Source of the DNA: a virus
IMG/VR virus record: IMGVR_UViG_3300042691_004254
Location: 1 to 23,831 of that record
DNA: 23,831 nucleotides
Reading direction: 5' to 3' (one strand)
This document shows positions 1-7,493 of this stretch, piece by piece (the stretch's first letter is position 1; the number at the start of each line of letters is the position of its first letter). Under the pieces are notes generated by a model. It was not told where the DNA came from. It saw only the letters and a program-made list of their open reading frames with translations, and made no database searches. The position numbers and the translations under genes are program-made.

Positions 1-133
1 TCCAAACAGGACACACAAGAGTGCGAGTTTTGAGGTCGAAGTATGCAGTCTTGGTCTGCTGATGCGAGACAGTGATGTTCTCGGCGGCGAGAAGTTTCGC
101 CAGAATACTCTTGGATGTTTGTAACTTATCCAT
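1..133 (-). CDS. Probable metallopeptidase (vWA-like phage peptidase), N-terminal fragment
   Basis: Only the first 44 codons lie in the window; the gene continues past the left edge. The ATG at 133 is preceded by a GAGG ribosome binding site about six bases upstream. The fragment reads MDKLQTSKSILAKLLAAENI, followed by a segment ending in FDLKTRTLVCPVW. This start (a lysine/leucine helix, then a 'FDLKTRxLxxPVW' strand) resembles the putative metallopeptidases with a vWA-like domain that T4-like marine phages carry next to their recombination genes, whose zinc motif would come just downstream. No catalytic residue is inside the window, so the assignment rests on remembered family resemblance and gene context. 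The product is probably cytoplasmic and its substrate in phage infection is not known. Confidence 0.5.
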   Translation of the reverse strand, partial: MDKLQTSKSILAKLLAAENITVSHQQTKTAYFDLKTRTLVCPVW

Positions 134-156
134 AAATCCTCATTCAGTATAAGGCA

Positions 157-185
157 ATTATGGGGGCAAATTACGAAAAAGGCAA
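157..185 (-). promoter_or_regulatory. Candidate sigma70-type promoter for the metallopeptidase gene
   Basis: Read on the minus strand there is a -35-like TTGCCT (180-185), a spacer of exactly 17 bases and a -10-like CATAAT (157-162), ending 23 bases before the ATG at 133. It lies in the 80-base gap after the deformylase gene, the only gap of that size on this side of 6.8 kb. No late octamer is present here. Matches are 4/6 and 5/6 to consensus, so chance occurrence in AT-rich DNA is possible. Confidence 0.35.
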
Positions 186-213
186 TAGGTAAAACTCTAA
201 TAAAATCAATAAC

Positions 214-807
214 TTACGGAGCAAGCCCCATTCTCTTCAAGTCTTCTACTGTGATTCGGCTCATCTGCTTCAGCGTTTTCTTGACTTTTCTCTTGGCTTG
301 TTCTAATTTAATTGGACTCACTCTATCGGTGTATACTATTCCATCCAAATGGTCTAATTCATGTTGAACACAAACAGCAGTCAATCCGTCAACCTTTTGC
401 TCAACCCACTGCCCGTTCATTGCTTGAAATTGTACAGTGACTTCTTTTGCTCTTGGAACTTTTACGAACAATCCTGGGTAAGAAAGACATCCCTCAGATA
501 ATGTTGAAAGTTCATCAGATTTGTTCACAATTTTAGGATTGAACATAATCCAGTTTTGAGTGCCCATGTTAACAACACACAAACGCTTATTAATGCCAAC
601 TTGATTGGCTGAAAGACCTAGACCTTTAAGGTGCTGTAGAGTTTCAGACATTGAGTATCCTAAGAAACTTGCTTGCTTCAATGATTCTTCGTCACTAAAT
701 TGAAATAACTCAGTTGGCGTACGAAGAATTGGATCATAAAAGTCAACTAGTTTGAATACTTGATACTCAACTAGAGAACCATTCAAATACTTTAACATTC
801 TACTCAT
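214..807 (-). CDS. def: Peptide deformylase
   Basis: Metalloenzyme that removes the formyl group from the N-terminal methionine of new proteins; cytoplasmic and ribosome-associated. All three family motifs are present: GLSANQVG (residues 64-71, with Gln69), EGCLSYP (105-111, metal ligand Cys107) and QHELDH (148-153, ligands His149 and His153, catalytic Glu150). The 197-residue protein has an N-terminal extension of about 20 residues. It also keeps a basic C-terminal tail of about 40 residues after the HELDH motif, whereas several phage deformylases are known for a shortened C-terminus. The ATG lies one base after the gp46 stop, so translation is probably coupled; Met4 is an alternative start. 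Phage deformylases are thought to keep host or phage protein maturation going late in infection. Function is near certain; the benefit to this phage is inference. Confidence 0.95.
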   Translation of the reverse strand: MSRMLKYLNGSLVEYQVFKLVDFYDPILRTPTELFQFSDEESLKQASFLGYSMSETLQHLKGLGLSANQVGINKRLCVVNMGTQNWIMFNPKIVNKSDELSTLSEGCLSYPGLFVKVPRAKEVTVQFQAMNGQWVEQKVDGLTAVCVQHELDHLDGIVYTDRVSPIKLEQAKRKVKKTLKQMSRITVEDLKRMGLAP

Positions 808-808
808 G

Positions 809-2518
809 TCAAATCACCATTTGTGAGAAGTTTTTGATCTTTGCGAATTTAATTGTATGTTTAAACTTATCAGCAAGCACATCACCCTTGTGCGAAATAA
901 CAAAGATATTTGTGCCATCGTTAAACATATTTATCAACTTTAGGAACTCTTCAGTTCCATTCGAATCTAATGATCCATCAAAGACTTCGTCGAAGATGAG
1001 AAGATTCGTATTGGCACTATTCTTCAATTTGGCAACCGCACGCCAAGTAAATAACAATGCTAGGTCAATGCGCTTCTTCTCACCTTCGCTGAAGTTCTCA
1101 TAACTAAAGTCATCACGGTGCCTGGACTTGATGGACTCTTTGAATTCCTCATCGATGTTGAAGTTAACAAAGAAGTCCATCGAAGCCAGGTGTTTGTTTA
1201 CAAGTTTGTTTATGATTGGTATATACTGCTTAATAATCTTTGATTTGATACCGCCATCCTTGAGTAACTGGGCGACGATATCGTAATTTGTCATTGCTTC
1301 AACTGCTTCTTTTCTCTTTTCGTTATGATCTTGTAGTTCATTCAATAAGGTCTTGCTCTGAGCCTTAAACTCCTCACTCATTGCTGGTTTGTTTTCTATT
1401 TCCAAAATTTCATCTTCAAGTTTCTTGATGTATTTTTTGACTTGAATGCGAGAAGTATTAATGCGAACAAGATCTTGTTCAAAAATCTTGAGTTCTTTTT
1501 GTGTTGCTTTGATGGCATTGATTCGTTGTAGAACGGCATCGCTTTCTTCTTTTAGTTTAGTTAGACCTTCTGCGAGTTCTGCAATTTTACTGTTACAAGT
1601 GTGGACTTTTTCTTCTTTGTTATTAATTGCCTGATCGCAGGTTGGACAAGTCGAATTTACAGAATAAAACTCAATGTCTTTTTCGAGTTTCTGAATATTC
1701 CCTTCGATCTTGGCTTCAAGATTGTTTAGTTTGTTAAATTTGTTGGTTGTTGCATCTTCATCTGATACTAGGAATATCAAATCATCGATTTGTTTTTCTT
1801 TTTGCGTTGCTTCATTTTCTAGGGTAGAGAGCGATGCTTTATTTTCGATTGTTTCTTGTTTCTTTGCGTCTACAATTTCTTTTGTATTTTTCTTTAATTC
1901 GTCTAGATGTTTTTTATGCAGTTCAATTTTACCTTTGACTGCATCAATTTTAATTTTGAGTCTGGCTGCTTCTTCCTTCGCACTTGATAGTTTAGTTTTA
2001 ACAACTTGGTTCATAGAACTAAAGATTTGAATATCGAGTAGATCTTCAATCACAGCCCTACGATCTGCTGCTGACAGTTGCATGAATGGTGTGAAGTTAG
2101 TTGAGCCCAGAATTACGATCTGGGTGAATGACTTATAGTTCATCTTGAGAATTAATTTCTCAAGTTGGTCTTGATAGTCTTTAGCCTTGGCGTCTTGATT
2201 TAAGAGATCGCCATCACAATAGATCTCAAAAACATTTGGTTTGATTCCGCGAACAACCTTGTAATTTTTACTGGCAATTTTAAACTCAATTTCTACTACG
2301 CATTCTTTTTCGTTGACGGAGTTGATTAACTGAGGCTTGTTAATATTGCGAAATGGTTTTCCAAACAATCCAAATGTGATTGCGTCTAAGAATGTGGACT
2401 TGCCAGCACCGTTCTCACCTATAATGAGCGTCGTTGGATTTTTACTGAGATGAATCTCGGTAAAGATATTTCCAGTTGATAGGAAATTCTTATAACGAAC
2501 AGTCTTGAATACAATCAT
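809..2518 (-). CDS. gp46: Recombination endonuclease subunit gp46 (Rad50/SbcC-like ATPase)
   Basis: ATPase subunit of the gp46-gp47 complex, which resects DNA ends for recombination-dependent replication and takes part in host DNA breakdown. The order of parts is typical of an SMC-like ATPase. Walker A GENGAGKST lies at 34-42. A long coiled coil runs from about 165 to 410, broken by a zinc-hook CPTCDQ (Cys291, Cys294). The ABC signature FSEGEKKR is at 476-483, Walker B NLLIFDE at 505-511 and the histidine switch ISHK at 541-544. At 569 residues it is close to T4 gp46. Its ATG overlaps the gp47 stop by four bases (ATGA), which implies coupled translation and matched stoichiometry. The gene is the most AT-rich part of the window by eye, with lysine- and glutamate-heavy coiled-coil coding. 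Confidence 0.97.
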   Translation of the reverse strand: MIVFKTVRYKNFLSTGNIFTEIHLSKNPTTLIIGENGAGKSTFLDAITFGLFGKPFRNINKPQLINSVNEKECVVEIEFKIASKNYKVVRGIKPNVFEIYCDGDLLNQDAKAKDYQDQLEKLILKMNYKSFTQIVILGSTNFTPFMQLSAADRRAVIEDLLDIQIFSSMNQVVKTKLSSAKEEAARLKIKIDAVKGKIELHKKHLDELKKNTKEIVDAKKQETIENKASLSTLENEATQKEKQIDDLIFLVSDEDATTNKFNKLNNLEAKIEGNIQKLEKDIEFYSVNSTCPTCDQAINNKEEKVHTCNSKIAELAEGLTKLKEESDAVLQRINAIKATQKELKIFEQDLVRINTSRIQVKKYIKKLEDEILEIENKPAMSEEFKAQSKTLLNELQDHNEKRKEAVEAMTNYDIVAQLLKDGGIKSKIIKQYIPIINKLVNKHLASMDFFVNFNIDEEFKESIKSRHRDDFSYENFSEGEKKRIDLALLFTWRAVAKLKNSANTNLLIFDEVFDGSLDSNGTEEFLKLINMFNDGTNIFVISHKGDVLADKFKHTIKFAKIKNFSQMVI

Positions 2519-3570
2519 GCGGTTTCCAAAGCAATTGCTTCATTGTAGACATCGCGAAGTATGGTTTTAATTTTATCTGATTCAACAGGCAATGTCAAAC
2601 TATCAACATAAGTATTCAGAATAGAAATAGTATCCTGAGCCTCATCAATATTTTCAATATCAGAAGATGATGTTAAGTCAGTAAAGTCCTCAACTACAGA
2701 AACATCGCAAGCATTTGCCTTCGTTAGATGATCCATCAATGTATCAAACAAAAATGTATTGGTTCTTTTCTCAACAACAAGTTTCACATACTTGCCTGTA
2801 TATACTGAGTAATCCATTTCCGTGATATCATTGTAGAACATTTCTTCATCGTTATACTTAATTTTATAAAACATACGATGCGGATTAGCCACAAAAGTCA
2901 ATTCACGAGTCTCAGTGTCTAGAATATGAAACCCTCGCTCATCATTGTAGTCTGCCCAAGTCATTTCACCAGGAGTACCGACATAAGTAATGTTACCCTT
3001 ACTGCTCTTGTGATGAAAGTGTCCACTCAATACAATCTCATAGCGAGAAAGCGTGCTAGGATCCATTCCCTCATGACAAATATTACCACGATCCATTTCA
3101 TAGCCAGCAAGTTCAAAGTGACCGAAGCAAATTTCGTTGGCGCTGTTCTTTATAAACTTAAGAACCTGTTGTTCATTATCTTTACAAATCCAAGGAATGA
3201 TGTCTATTCCCTGCCAAGATGCAGGTTCATTGTATACTACAATATTTGAATAATCCTGTAAAAGTAATTCGGGTGAATTGACTTCTAGAGTATTACGATA
3301 AGTGATGTCATGATTACCAAGAAGCGTGTGCAGTTCAATATTGTTCTTTACCAACTCATCAAAAAAATAGCGACGGCAAAGAGCGAGAGACTGAAAAGAG
3401 ATATACTTCCGACGATCAAATAAGTCACCCATTTGAAACACGGTGGTGATTCCATTTTGCACCAAATAGGGAATAAAAATTTCTTTATAGAACCTGCTAT
3501 ATAGGCTGTGGAATGCGAGAGAATCTCCTCTCATGCCAAAATGAGAGTCACCCAGAATTGCTATTTTCAT
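2515..3570 (-). CDS. gp47: Recombination endonuclease subunit gp47 (Mre11/SbcD-like nuclease)
   Basis: Metal-dependent phosphodiesterase that partners gp46. The calcineurin-like phosphoesterase motifs appear in order: D8 and H10 (GDSH), D49 (MGDLFDRR), N86/H87 (LLGNHD), H151 (GHFEL) and the SGHFHHK motif near 182-188. These supply the two-metal site. At 351 residues it is about the size of T4 gp47 (around 340). The ATG lies inside the end of the sigma factor gene, overlapping it by 23 bases, with a GGAG-like site upstream. The C-terminal half, after about residue 230, is poorly conserved in appearance and would be the part that contacts gp46 and DNA. The synteny 55-47-46 is as in other T4-like phages. 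Confidence 0.96.
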   Translation of the reverse strand: MKIAILGDSHFGMRGDSLAFHSLYSRFYKEIFIPYLVQNGITTVFQMGDLFDRRKYISFQSLALCRRYFFDELVKNNIELHTLLGNHDITYRNTLEVNSPELLLQDYSNIVVYNEPASWQGIDIIPWICKDNEQQVLKFIKNSANEICFGHFELAGYEMDRGNICHEGMDPSTLSRYEIVLSGHFHHKSSKGNITYVGTPGEMTWADYNDERGFHILDTETRELTFVANPHRMFYKIKYNDEEMFYNDITEMDYSVYTGKYVKLVVEKRTNTFLFDTLMDHLTKANACDVSVVEDFTDLTSSSDIENIDEAQDTISILNTYVDSLTLPVESDKIKTILRDVYNEAIALETA

Positions 3571-4087
3571 CTACAAACTTCTCCAGTCCAGCTTTCTTTA
3601 CCTTCTTTGCTTTTTTAGCATTCTCATAGTTTACAATAAACTCTGAGATGTTTTCATACAATTCAAATTGTCTGAATGTGCCATCTTCATTTTCGTTTAG
3701 TTCGAACTCATCAAGAATACCTGCCGTCTCAGTTGCCTTGTACTTAACATACAATTGCTTCTTCTCTTTCTGAATTCTTCTTAAGAATGCATAATAAGTT
3801 ATTTGCGTGAAATAAGCAAACGGGTTACTGGATTTTGCTGGGTCAAAATTGTCAACATACATGACACAGTTTTCAATTGCATCAGCGACCATTTCGTCGC
3901 GGAAAGTATACGACAAGAAGTTTGGTTTATGTGAGAGATTCTCAGAGATCTTCATAAAACATTCCGCAACATATCTTGGGATTTGCGGTTTAGTTTCGCC
4001 GTTACGTTTAGCCTTTCGAATCGCTTGGCGATATTTTACCATTTCACGAAGAAAGTCTTTATTATTGATGTAATGATTTTTAGCCAT
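3548..4087 (-). CDS. gp55: Late transcription sigma factor gp55
   Basis: Divergent sigma70-family factor that directs host RNA polymerase to the short late promoters of T4-like phages, together with the sliding clamp. The N-terminus (HYINNKDFLREMVKYR) matches the 'YVNNKELLxxI' start of T4 gp55. The middle (RDEMVADAIENCV, then NPFAYFTQITYYAFLRRI) matches the region-2-like segment with its aromatic NPxAYxTQ motif, followed by KEKKQ. Length is 179 residues against 185 in T4. It has no region 4, as expected for a factor that recognises only a -10-like octamer. The matching octamers are visible at five places on the structural side of this window. The 3' end overlaps gp47 by 23 bases. The start ATG is four bases after the stop of the gene before it. 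Confidence 0.93.
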   Translation of the reverse strand: MAKNHYINNKDFLREMVKYRQAIRKAKRNGETKPQIPRYVAECFMKISENLSHKPNFLSYTFRDEMVADAIENCVMYVDNFDPAKSSNPFAYFTQITYYAFLRRIQKEKKQLYVKYKATETAGILDEFELNENEDGTFRQFELYENISEFIVNYENAKKAKKVKKAGLEKFVDENSNSG

Positions 4088-4090
4088 AAA

Positions 4091-4546
4091 TTAGTGTACT
4101 GGTTTGTCCTTTTTGTTTGCCATTGCTTCTAGAATTGAAACAACTTTTTTTGTTGCTTCTGCTATTTCTTCTGGATGCTCTATCTTTTGTCCAACAACTT
4201 TAGGGATTTTCAGCTTAGAATTGTTCTCATAAAAAAAATCTCGGCAATATTCGTATTGCTCATAAAACTCATTTTTAATTGGTGTGCAAAACATAATATC
4301 GTTTAAATTAATATCTACTTGTCTAATCTCCACAATAGATTGCGGTAGATATTCTTGCAAAGAAAGTATTTGACGCCCTTCGTCGAAAATAGTTTCGATT
4401 TCAATTCGCAACGGCATCTCAACAGTAAGGTAGTCATTGTGGTAGGTCACATATCCGACAAGATCTTCACATGTGTTCTTCAAGCGAACAAATTTTAGTT
4501 CGCCTTCTGGCGAGGTTTCATTGTATTTTGTGTCATCTTCTGACAT
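4091..4546 (-). CDS. Conserved phage protein with a possible Sm-like (LSm) fold
   Basis: 151 residues, acidic, no membrane segment. The N-terminal 95 residues read as a small beta barrel: a strand around LKFVRLKN, then EDLVGYV, an alternating strand near YLTVEMPLRIEIE, and a final strand near VEIRQVDINLNDIMF. This is the spacing of phage LSm/Hfq-like proteins, in which a 'xLKxxxxEDxxGxV' entry is followed by a 'PLxI' strand. A helical segment (FYEQYEYCRDFFYEN) and a lysine-rich C-terminal helix follow. The ATG overlaps the uvsW stop by one base (TAATG), so the gene is coupled into the recombination operon just ahead of the sigma factor. Similar small genes occur near gene 55 in T4-like marine phages. 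RNA binding is inference from fold appearance only; it could equally be a polymerase- or clamp-binding accessory factor. Confidence 0.7.
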   Translation of the reverse strand: MSEDDTKYNETSPEGELKFVRLKNTCEDLVGYVTYHNDYLTVEMPLRIEIETIFDEGRQILSLQEYLPQSIVEIRQVDINLNDIMFCTPIKNEFYEQYEYCRDFFYENNSKLKIPKVVGQKIEHPEEIAEATKKVVSILEAMANKKDKPVH

Positions 4547-6006
4547 TAGTTTATCCTTACATTATTCGAAGTGAATGGGAATTTTTCTTCGCTGTATATT
4601 TTCACTCGTTCCTCATAATGCTTCAATGTAAAATTAGTATACGGACCATAACGCAAATCATCAGCAATGTCATATAGCGTTGCCGCTTCTTTATTCTCAC
4701 CTAAACGAAGCACACGACCAATAGACTGTAAAGCACGAATCTTACTCTTTGTTGGAGATGAGAATATAATATTATGTAGGTTGCGGATATTGACGCCTGT
4801 TGAGAAAGTTCCATAACTCGCTACAATGATCGCATCGTTTTCTTGTTCAGTGATATGTCTCACTGCTTCGCGATCTTCAGCCTCAACCCCACCATGAATA
4901 AAGAATACCTTTCGCCCTTGACTTGCATCTTTCAACAAGTCATAAAGTATTTTACCGTGTTTCTCTACATAAGTAAATAAAATTAAACTATTGCCTTTTA
5001 AATTCAAAGCCAAGTCTTTGATGAAGTTATTTCGCCCCTCATGCTGCGTGAGAAAATTCATCTCGTCGGGGTAAGTGAATCCTTTCACTGTCTTACAAAC
5101 CATCTCAGGATACTTTAAGACAATACACTTAATGCTGAAATTTGCGAGTTGCTTGCGCTCAATCAGTTCTTTTGTTGAGATGACTTTAAAGGTAGGACCA
5201 AACAAACCTTCAAGAACAAGTTTGTTTACTTTTGAATCGTCAAGCGTTCCAGTTGTGCCTATACGAATGTCACAGTTGATAAGTTTAGTCATGATAGAGG
5301 TAAGAGACTTGGCTTTAAATGTGTGAGCCTCGTCACCTATTACGAAATCAAACTGCGCAAAGTATTTCTTAGGCATCTCATAGATTGATTGCCAAGTAGA
5401 AATGATTAGGTCTGAGTCTGGAATTTTGCTCTCACCACCAAATATTTTCTGGCAATGATGGTCTACTTTCCATCCATTTTGAATGGAGTAGTTCTCAAAG
5501 TCGCTATACATCTGTGCTACAAGGTTAATCGTAGGAACAATCAACAATCCGCGTTTCTTGCCATTGTTTAATAAATGGCGAATCATCATATAAATGATTA
5601 ACGATTTTCCCGATGCGGTAGGTGAAATGAGTACAGATCTTTTTTTAGTAAGTCCGACGCTAGACGCGAGTAACTGGTAATCTCTTGGTTCCATTGGAAG
5701 GGAGAGAGCAGTTGCCAGATTTTTCGTGTCAATAGGATAAACTTCCTGTTCTTCTTCATATTCGTAACTATATCCTTTTAGTTTTGCAAACTCCCTTATA
5801 TATTTCTCAAGTCCAAAATAAATTTGCTTTGTCTTTAAATTTAATAAACGAATTTTTCCGTCCCAGTATTTGTTGCGAAATGCTGGACTGAACTGATACC
5901 CAGGAGTCGAGAATGTAAAGAACTCAGACATCTCTTGAAGTATTCCATCTTCTGCCTCTACTTGGACATAGATGTTATCAACTTTTTGGACTTTAATGTC
6001 GCACAT
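4546..6006 (-). CDS. uvsW: UvsW RNA-DNA and DNA helicase
   Basis: Superfamily 2 helicase that unwinds R-loops and branched DNA, shutting off origin-dependent replication and promoting recombination-driven replication and fork regression. Motifs are in order: EPRDYQ (106-111), Walker A PTASGKS (129-135), Ia VPTINLVAQ (158-166), DEAH box (225-228), TGT (252-254), V FSTGVNI (401-407) and VI QSIGRVLR (427-434). The roughly 100-residue N-terminal domain (PGYQFSPAFRNKYWDGKIRL) is the UvsW-type DNA-binding domain. At 486 residues it is near T4 UvsW (about 500). Start and stop each overlap a neighbour by one base (TGATG before, TAATG after), the pattern of the whole operon. Confidence 0.95.
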   Translation of the reverse strand: MCDIKVQKVDNIYVQVEAEDGILQEMSEFFTFSTPGYQFSPAFRNKYWDGKIRLLNLKTKQIYFGLEKYIREFAKLKGYSYEYEEEQEVYPIDTKNLATALSLPMEPRDYQLLASSVGLTKKRSVLISPTASGKSLIIYMMIRHLLNNGKKRGLLIVPTINLVAQMYSDFENYSIQNGWKVDHHCQKIFGGESKIPDSDLIISTWQSIYEMPKKYFAQFDFVIGDEAHTFKAKSLTSIMTKLINCDIRIGTTGTLDDSKVNKLVLEGLFGPTFKVISTKELIERKQLANFSIKCIVLKYPEMVCKTVKGFTYPDEMNFLTQHEGRNNFIKDLALNLKGNSLILFTYVEKHGKILYDLLKDASQGRKVFFIHGGVEAEDREAVRHITEQENDAIIVASYGTFSTGVNIRNLHNIIFSSPTKSKIRALQSIGRVLRLGENKEAATLYDIADDLRYGPYTNFTLKHYEERVKIYSEEKFPFTSNNVRIN

Positions 6007-6368
6007 CAGGTATTATCGTAATCTCTCTCAATATCTTCTTCAATGCATTTTGATCCATATTGAATCTCAATAATTTTTACAGGACTGTCAGTATTGTTGA
6101 CCAATTGATGCCATTGGTCAGTAATGATGTTAATGTGATCAAACATTACATGATTAGATATAAGATACTTTACGCCTTGATCATCAACTGAATATACTGA
6201 TGGTCTACCTTCAGCCACGAACCAAAATTCATCACGAAATTTGTGCCGTTGCATTGAAAGAGAAGAGCCAGGATTCACTACTAATTCTTTAACTTTTGAA
6301 TTTGGGTACTCATAAAGCACACGATAGTGTCCCCAAGATCTTTCAGTAACTTGACTGTCTGCGTTCAT
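6006..6368 (-). CDS. Cupin, mannose-6-phosphate isomerase type II-like
   Basis: Single-domain cupin of 120 residues resembling the C-terminal half of bifunctional GMP-PMI enzymes. The ATG at 6368 is chosen because GGAG lies eight bases upstream and the start overlaps the uvsY stop (TAATG); an in-frame upstream ATG at 6458 lies inside uvsY. Visible landmarks are W-G-x-Y near the start (SWGHYRVLYEY), then the cupin 1 motif G-x5-Q-x-H-x4-E-x6-G spelled by GSSLSMQRHKFRDEF and following residues, and cupin 2 with WHQLVNN, EIQYG and EEDIERDYD. The metal ligands of the family (Gln, His, Glu, then a later His) are therefore all present. The expected reaction is mannose-6-phosphate/fructose-6-phosphate interconversion, feeding GDP-mannose or related sugars. 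It has no nucleotidyltransferase domain. A place inside a recombination operon is odd, so another sugar substrate or a non-catalytic role is possible. Confidence 0.8.
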   Translation of the reverse strand: MNADSQVTERSWGHYRVLYEYPNSKVKELVVNPGSSLSMQRHKFRDEFWFVAEGRPSVYSVDDQGVKYLISNHVMFDHINIITDQWHQLVNNTDSPVKIIEIQYGSKCIEEDIERDYDNT

Positions 6369-6817
6369 TATCTCGCTCCTTGAATAAATCGTTCCCATGA
6401 CATATACTCTTTCAATTGCCATGTGCGATTGTTGAGTTCTTTCATTACATTGACGCAAAAACTTGCCGCTTCTTCATGATAGGCTTTCTTGCGTTTGAGT
6501 TTATTTAAATCATCATCACCATCAAGGTAAACGCTGATATCAGACTTGAGTGTGAATCTAAAAGGTTCCCAACCAAGTTTATCCAATTCTTCTTGGTCAA
6601 GTTTGCCTGTAAAATACATCCACTTGAGTTTTTTGATACGATCGTATTCTAGCGATGCGCGTTTGGCAGCAAGATTATGTAAAGACATAAACTTGTTATA
6701 CTTATTATGGAGGATAGGAATGCGAATGATTTCCTTACCAGGTTCTGTAGAGTCTACTTCAGAGTCCTTTTCCCATTGCTCAATTAGAGTTTCAAATGAT
6801 GGCGGTTCAAGTTTCAT
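6368..6817 (-). CDS. uvsY: UvsY recombination mediator
   Basis: Small DNA-binding protein that loads the RecA-like UvsX onto single-stranded DNA covered by gp32. The 149-residue sequence shows the marine T4-like UvsY pattern: an N-terminal 'LIEQWEKDSEVDSTE' segment, a basic stretch IPILHNKYNKF, then KLKWMYFTGKLDQEELDKLGW, a lysine-rich SYQD-like helix, and NNRTWQLKEYMSWERFIQGA at the C-terminus. T4 UvsY is 137 residues. It is the first gene of the recombination operon, directly behind a sigma70-type promoter. Its last codons carry the ribosome binding site of the cupin gene. UvsX and gp32 are not in this window. Confidence 0.9.
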   Translation of the reverse strand: MKLEPPSFETLIEQWEKDSEVDSTEPGKEIIRIPILHNKYNKFMSLHNLAAKRASLEYDRIKKLKWMYFTGKLDQEELDKLGWEPFRFTLKSDISVYLDGDDDLNKLKRKKAYHEEAASFCVNVMKELNNRTWQLKEYMSWERFIQGAR

Positions 6818-6846
6818 ACAATAATAATGTAGTTAAATGAACACTA

Positions 6847-6875
6847 ATCATATACTAATACCACATAAAAAGCAA
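6847..6875 (-). promoter_or_regulatory. Early or middle promoter driving the uvsY-def operon
   Basis: On the minus strand the site is TTGCTT (6870-6875), a 17-base spacer, then TATGAT (6847-6852), 29 bases before the uvsY ATG. Both boxes match the host sigma70 pattern well. The -35 region also reads TTTGCTT, close to the T4 MotA box core (TGCTT at about -30), so it might be a middle promoter instead. It sits in the 130-base gap that separates the structural genes from the recombination genes. No late octamer is present in this gap. A weak hairpin at 6887-6902 (AAGTTT stem, four-base loop) lies just upstream of the promoter. Confidence 0.6.
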
Positions 6876-6947
6876 ATACATACAAAAGTTTGACTAAACT
6901 TGATATGAACGATATACTAGACTATGTCTCGGATGATAAGTAATATT

Positions 6948-7493
6948 CTATATTCTTTCATACTCAAAATAAGTAAATCTAAACGTAGCATCAGCCGTGA
7001 CAATATTTTCCGCAGTATCGCTGACGCTAAATGACAAGGAGCCAACTGTTGTTGGGAACATGTCAATCATCTTGACGCGGAACATAGGATTGTTTTTGTT
7101 AGAATAAATTGTCATAATTCCAGTGGAGTATGGCGGTGGTCTTTTCTCATAACTAGAGCGAATGTTTGCACCGATTGACTGTCTATTCAAGTCTTGATAT
7201 TCCTTAAAGTCGGTTGGGAATGTGATTCCGCGAATCCAATCGTGCAATTGTGTCCAAGCACGCAAATCCTCATCAACCAAGAAAGTTATATTAAAGGTAT
7301 CATAGATTGCTTTTTCGCCAGGAATGTATAGTTCTACGAATGGCGTAGGCATAGGAATTTCTGTGAGTGAAATGCCTGGAAGATTTGCAGTCTGACAAAA
7401 GTATGTAGTATCAGGTAGCCTATCAAAGACCACATGAAACTTGGTACTTTGTAGCAAATCGAATGTGTTAGGATTTCTAGTTATTGATGTCAT
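6948..7493 (-). CDS. Tail-tube-fold protein, probably tail completion/sheath stabiliser gp3
   Basis: 181 residues with the features of the gp19/gp3 tail-tube superfamily. There is an N-terminal strand pair (TKFHVVFDRLPDTTYFCQ), the loop LPGISLTEIPMPTPF, then YDTFNITFLVDEDLRAWTQ, HDWIRGITFP, and a C-terminal strand ADATFRFTYFEY. In marine T4-like phages the gene just after gp23 and before uvsY is usually annotated gp3, which caps the tail tube. That synteny is the main reason for the call. A second tube-type protein at 14395-14952 is the true gp19. This copy has its own late octamer and follows a strong terminator, so it is transcribed separately from gp23. gp54-like or other baseplate tube paralogues are alternatives. 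Confidence 0.75.
   Translation of the reverse strand: MTSITRNPNTFDLLQSTKFHVVFDRLPDTTYFCQTANLPGISLTEIPMPTPFVELYIPGEKAIYDTFNITFLVDEDLRAWTQLHDWIRGITFPTDFKEYQDLNRQSIGANIRSSYEKRPPPYSTGIMTIYSNKNNPMFRVKMIDMFPTTVGSLSFSVSDTAENIVTADATFRFTYFEYERI

Noticed and set aside
928-935. GATAAATA on the minus strand as a late promoter for the deformylase
   Set aside because: It is inside gp46, 121 bases from the deformylase ATG, outside the 27-43 base range of the convincing sites; likely chance in AT-rich coding DNA.
6369-6458. A 30-residue upstream extension of the cupin
   Set aside because: It lies entirely within uvsY in another frame, has no family resemblance, and the ATG at 6368 has a GGAG site and the TAATG overlap used by neighbouring genes.
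6887-6902. Hairpin AAGTTT-AGTC-AAACTT as a terminator for the gp3-like gene
   Set aside because: Six AT-rich base pairs with only a two-base T extension; too weak to call, although it lies in the right place.
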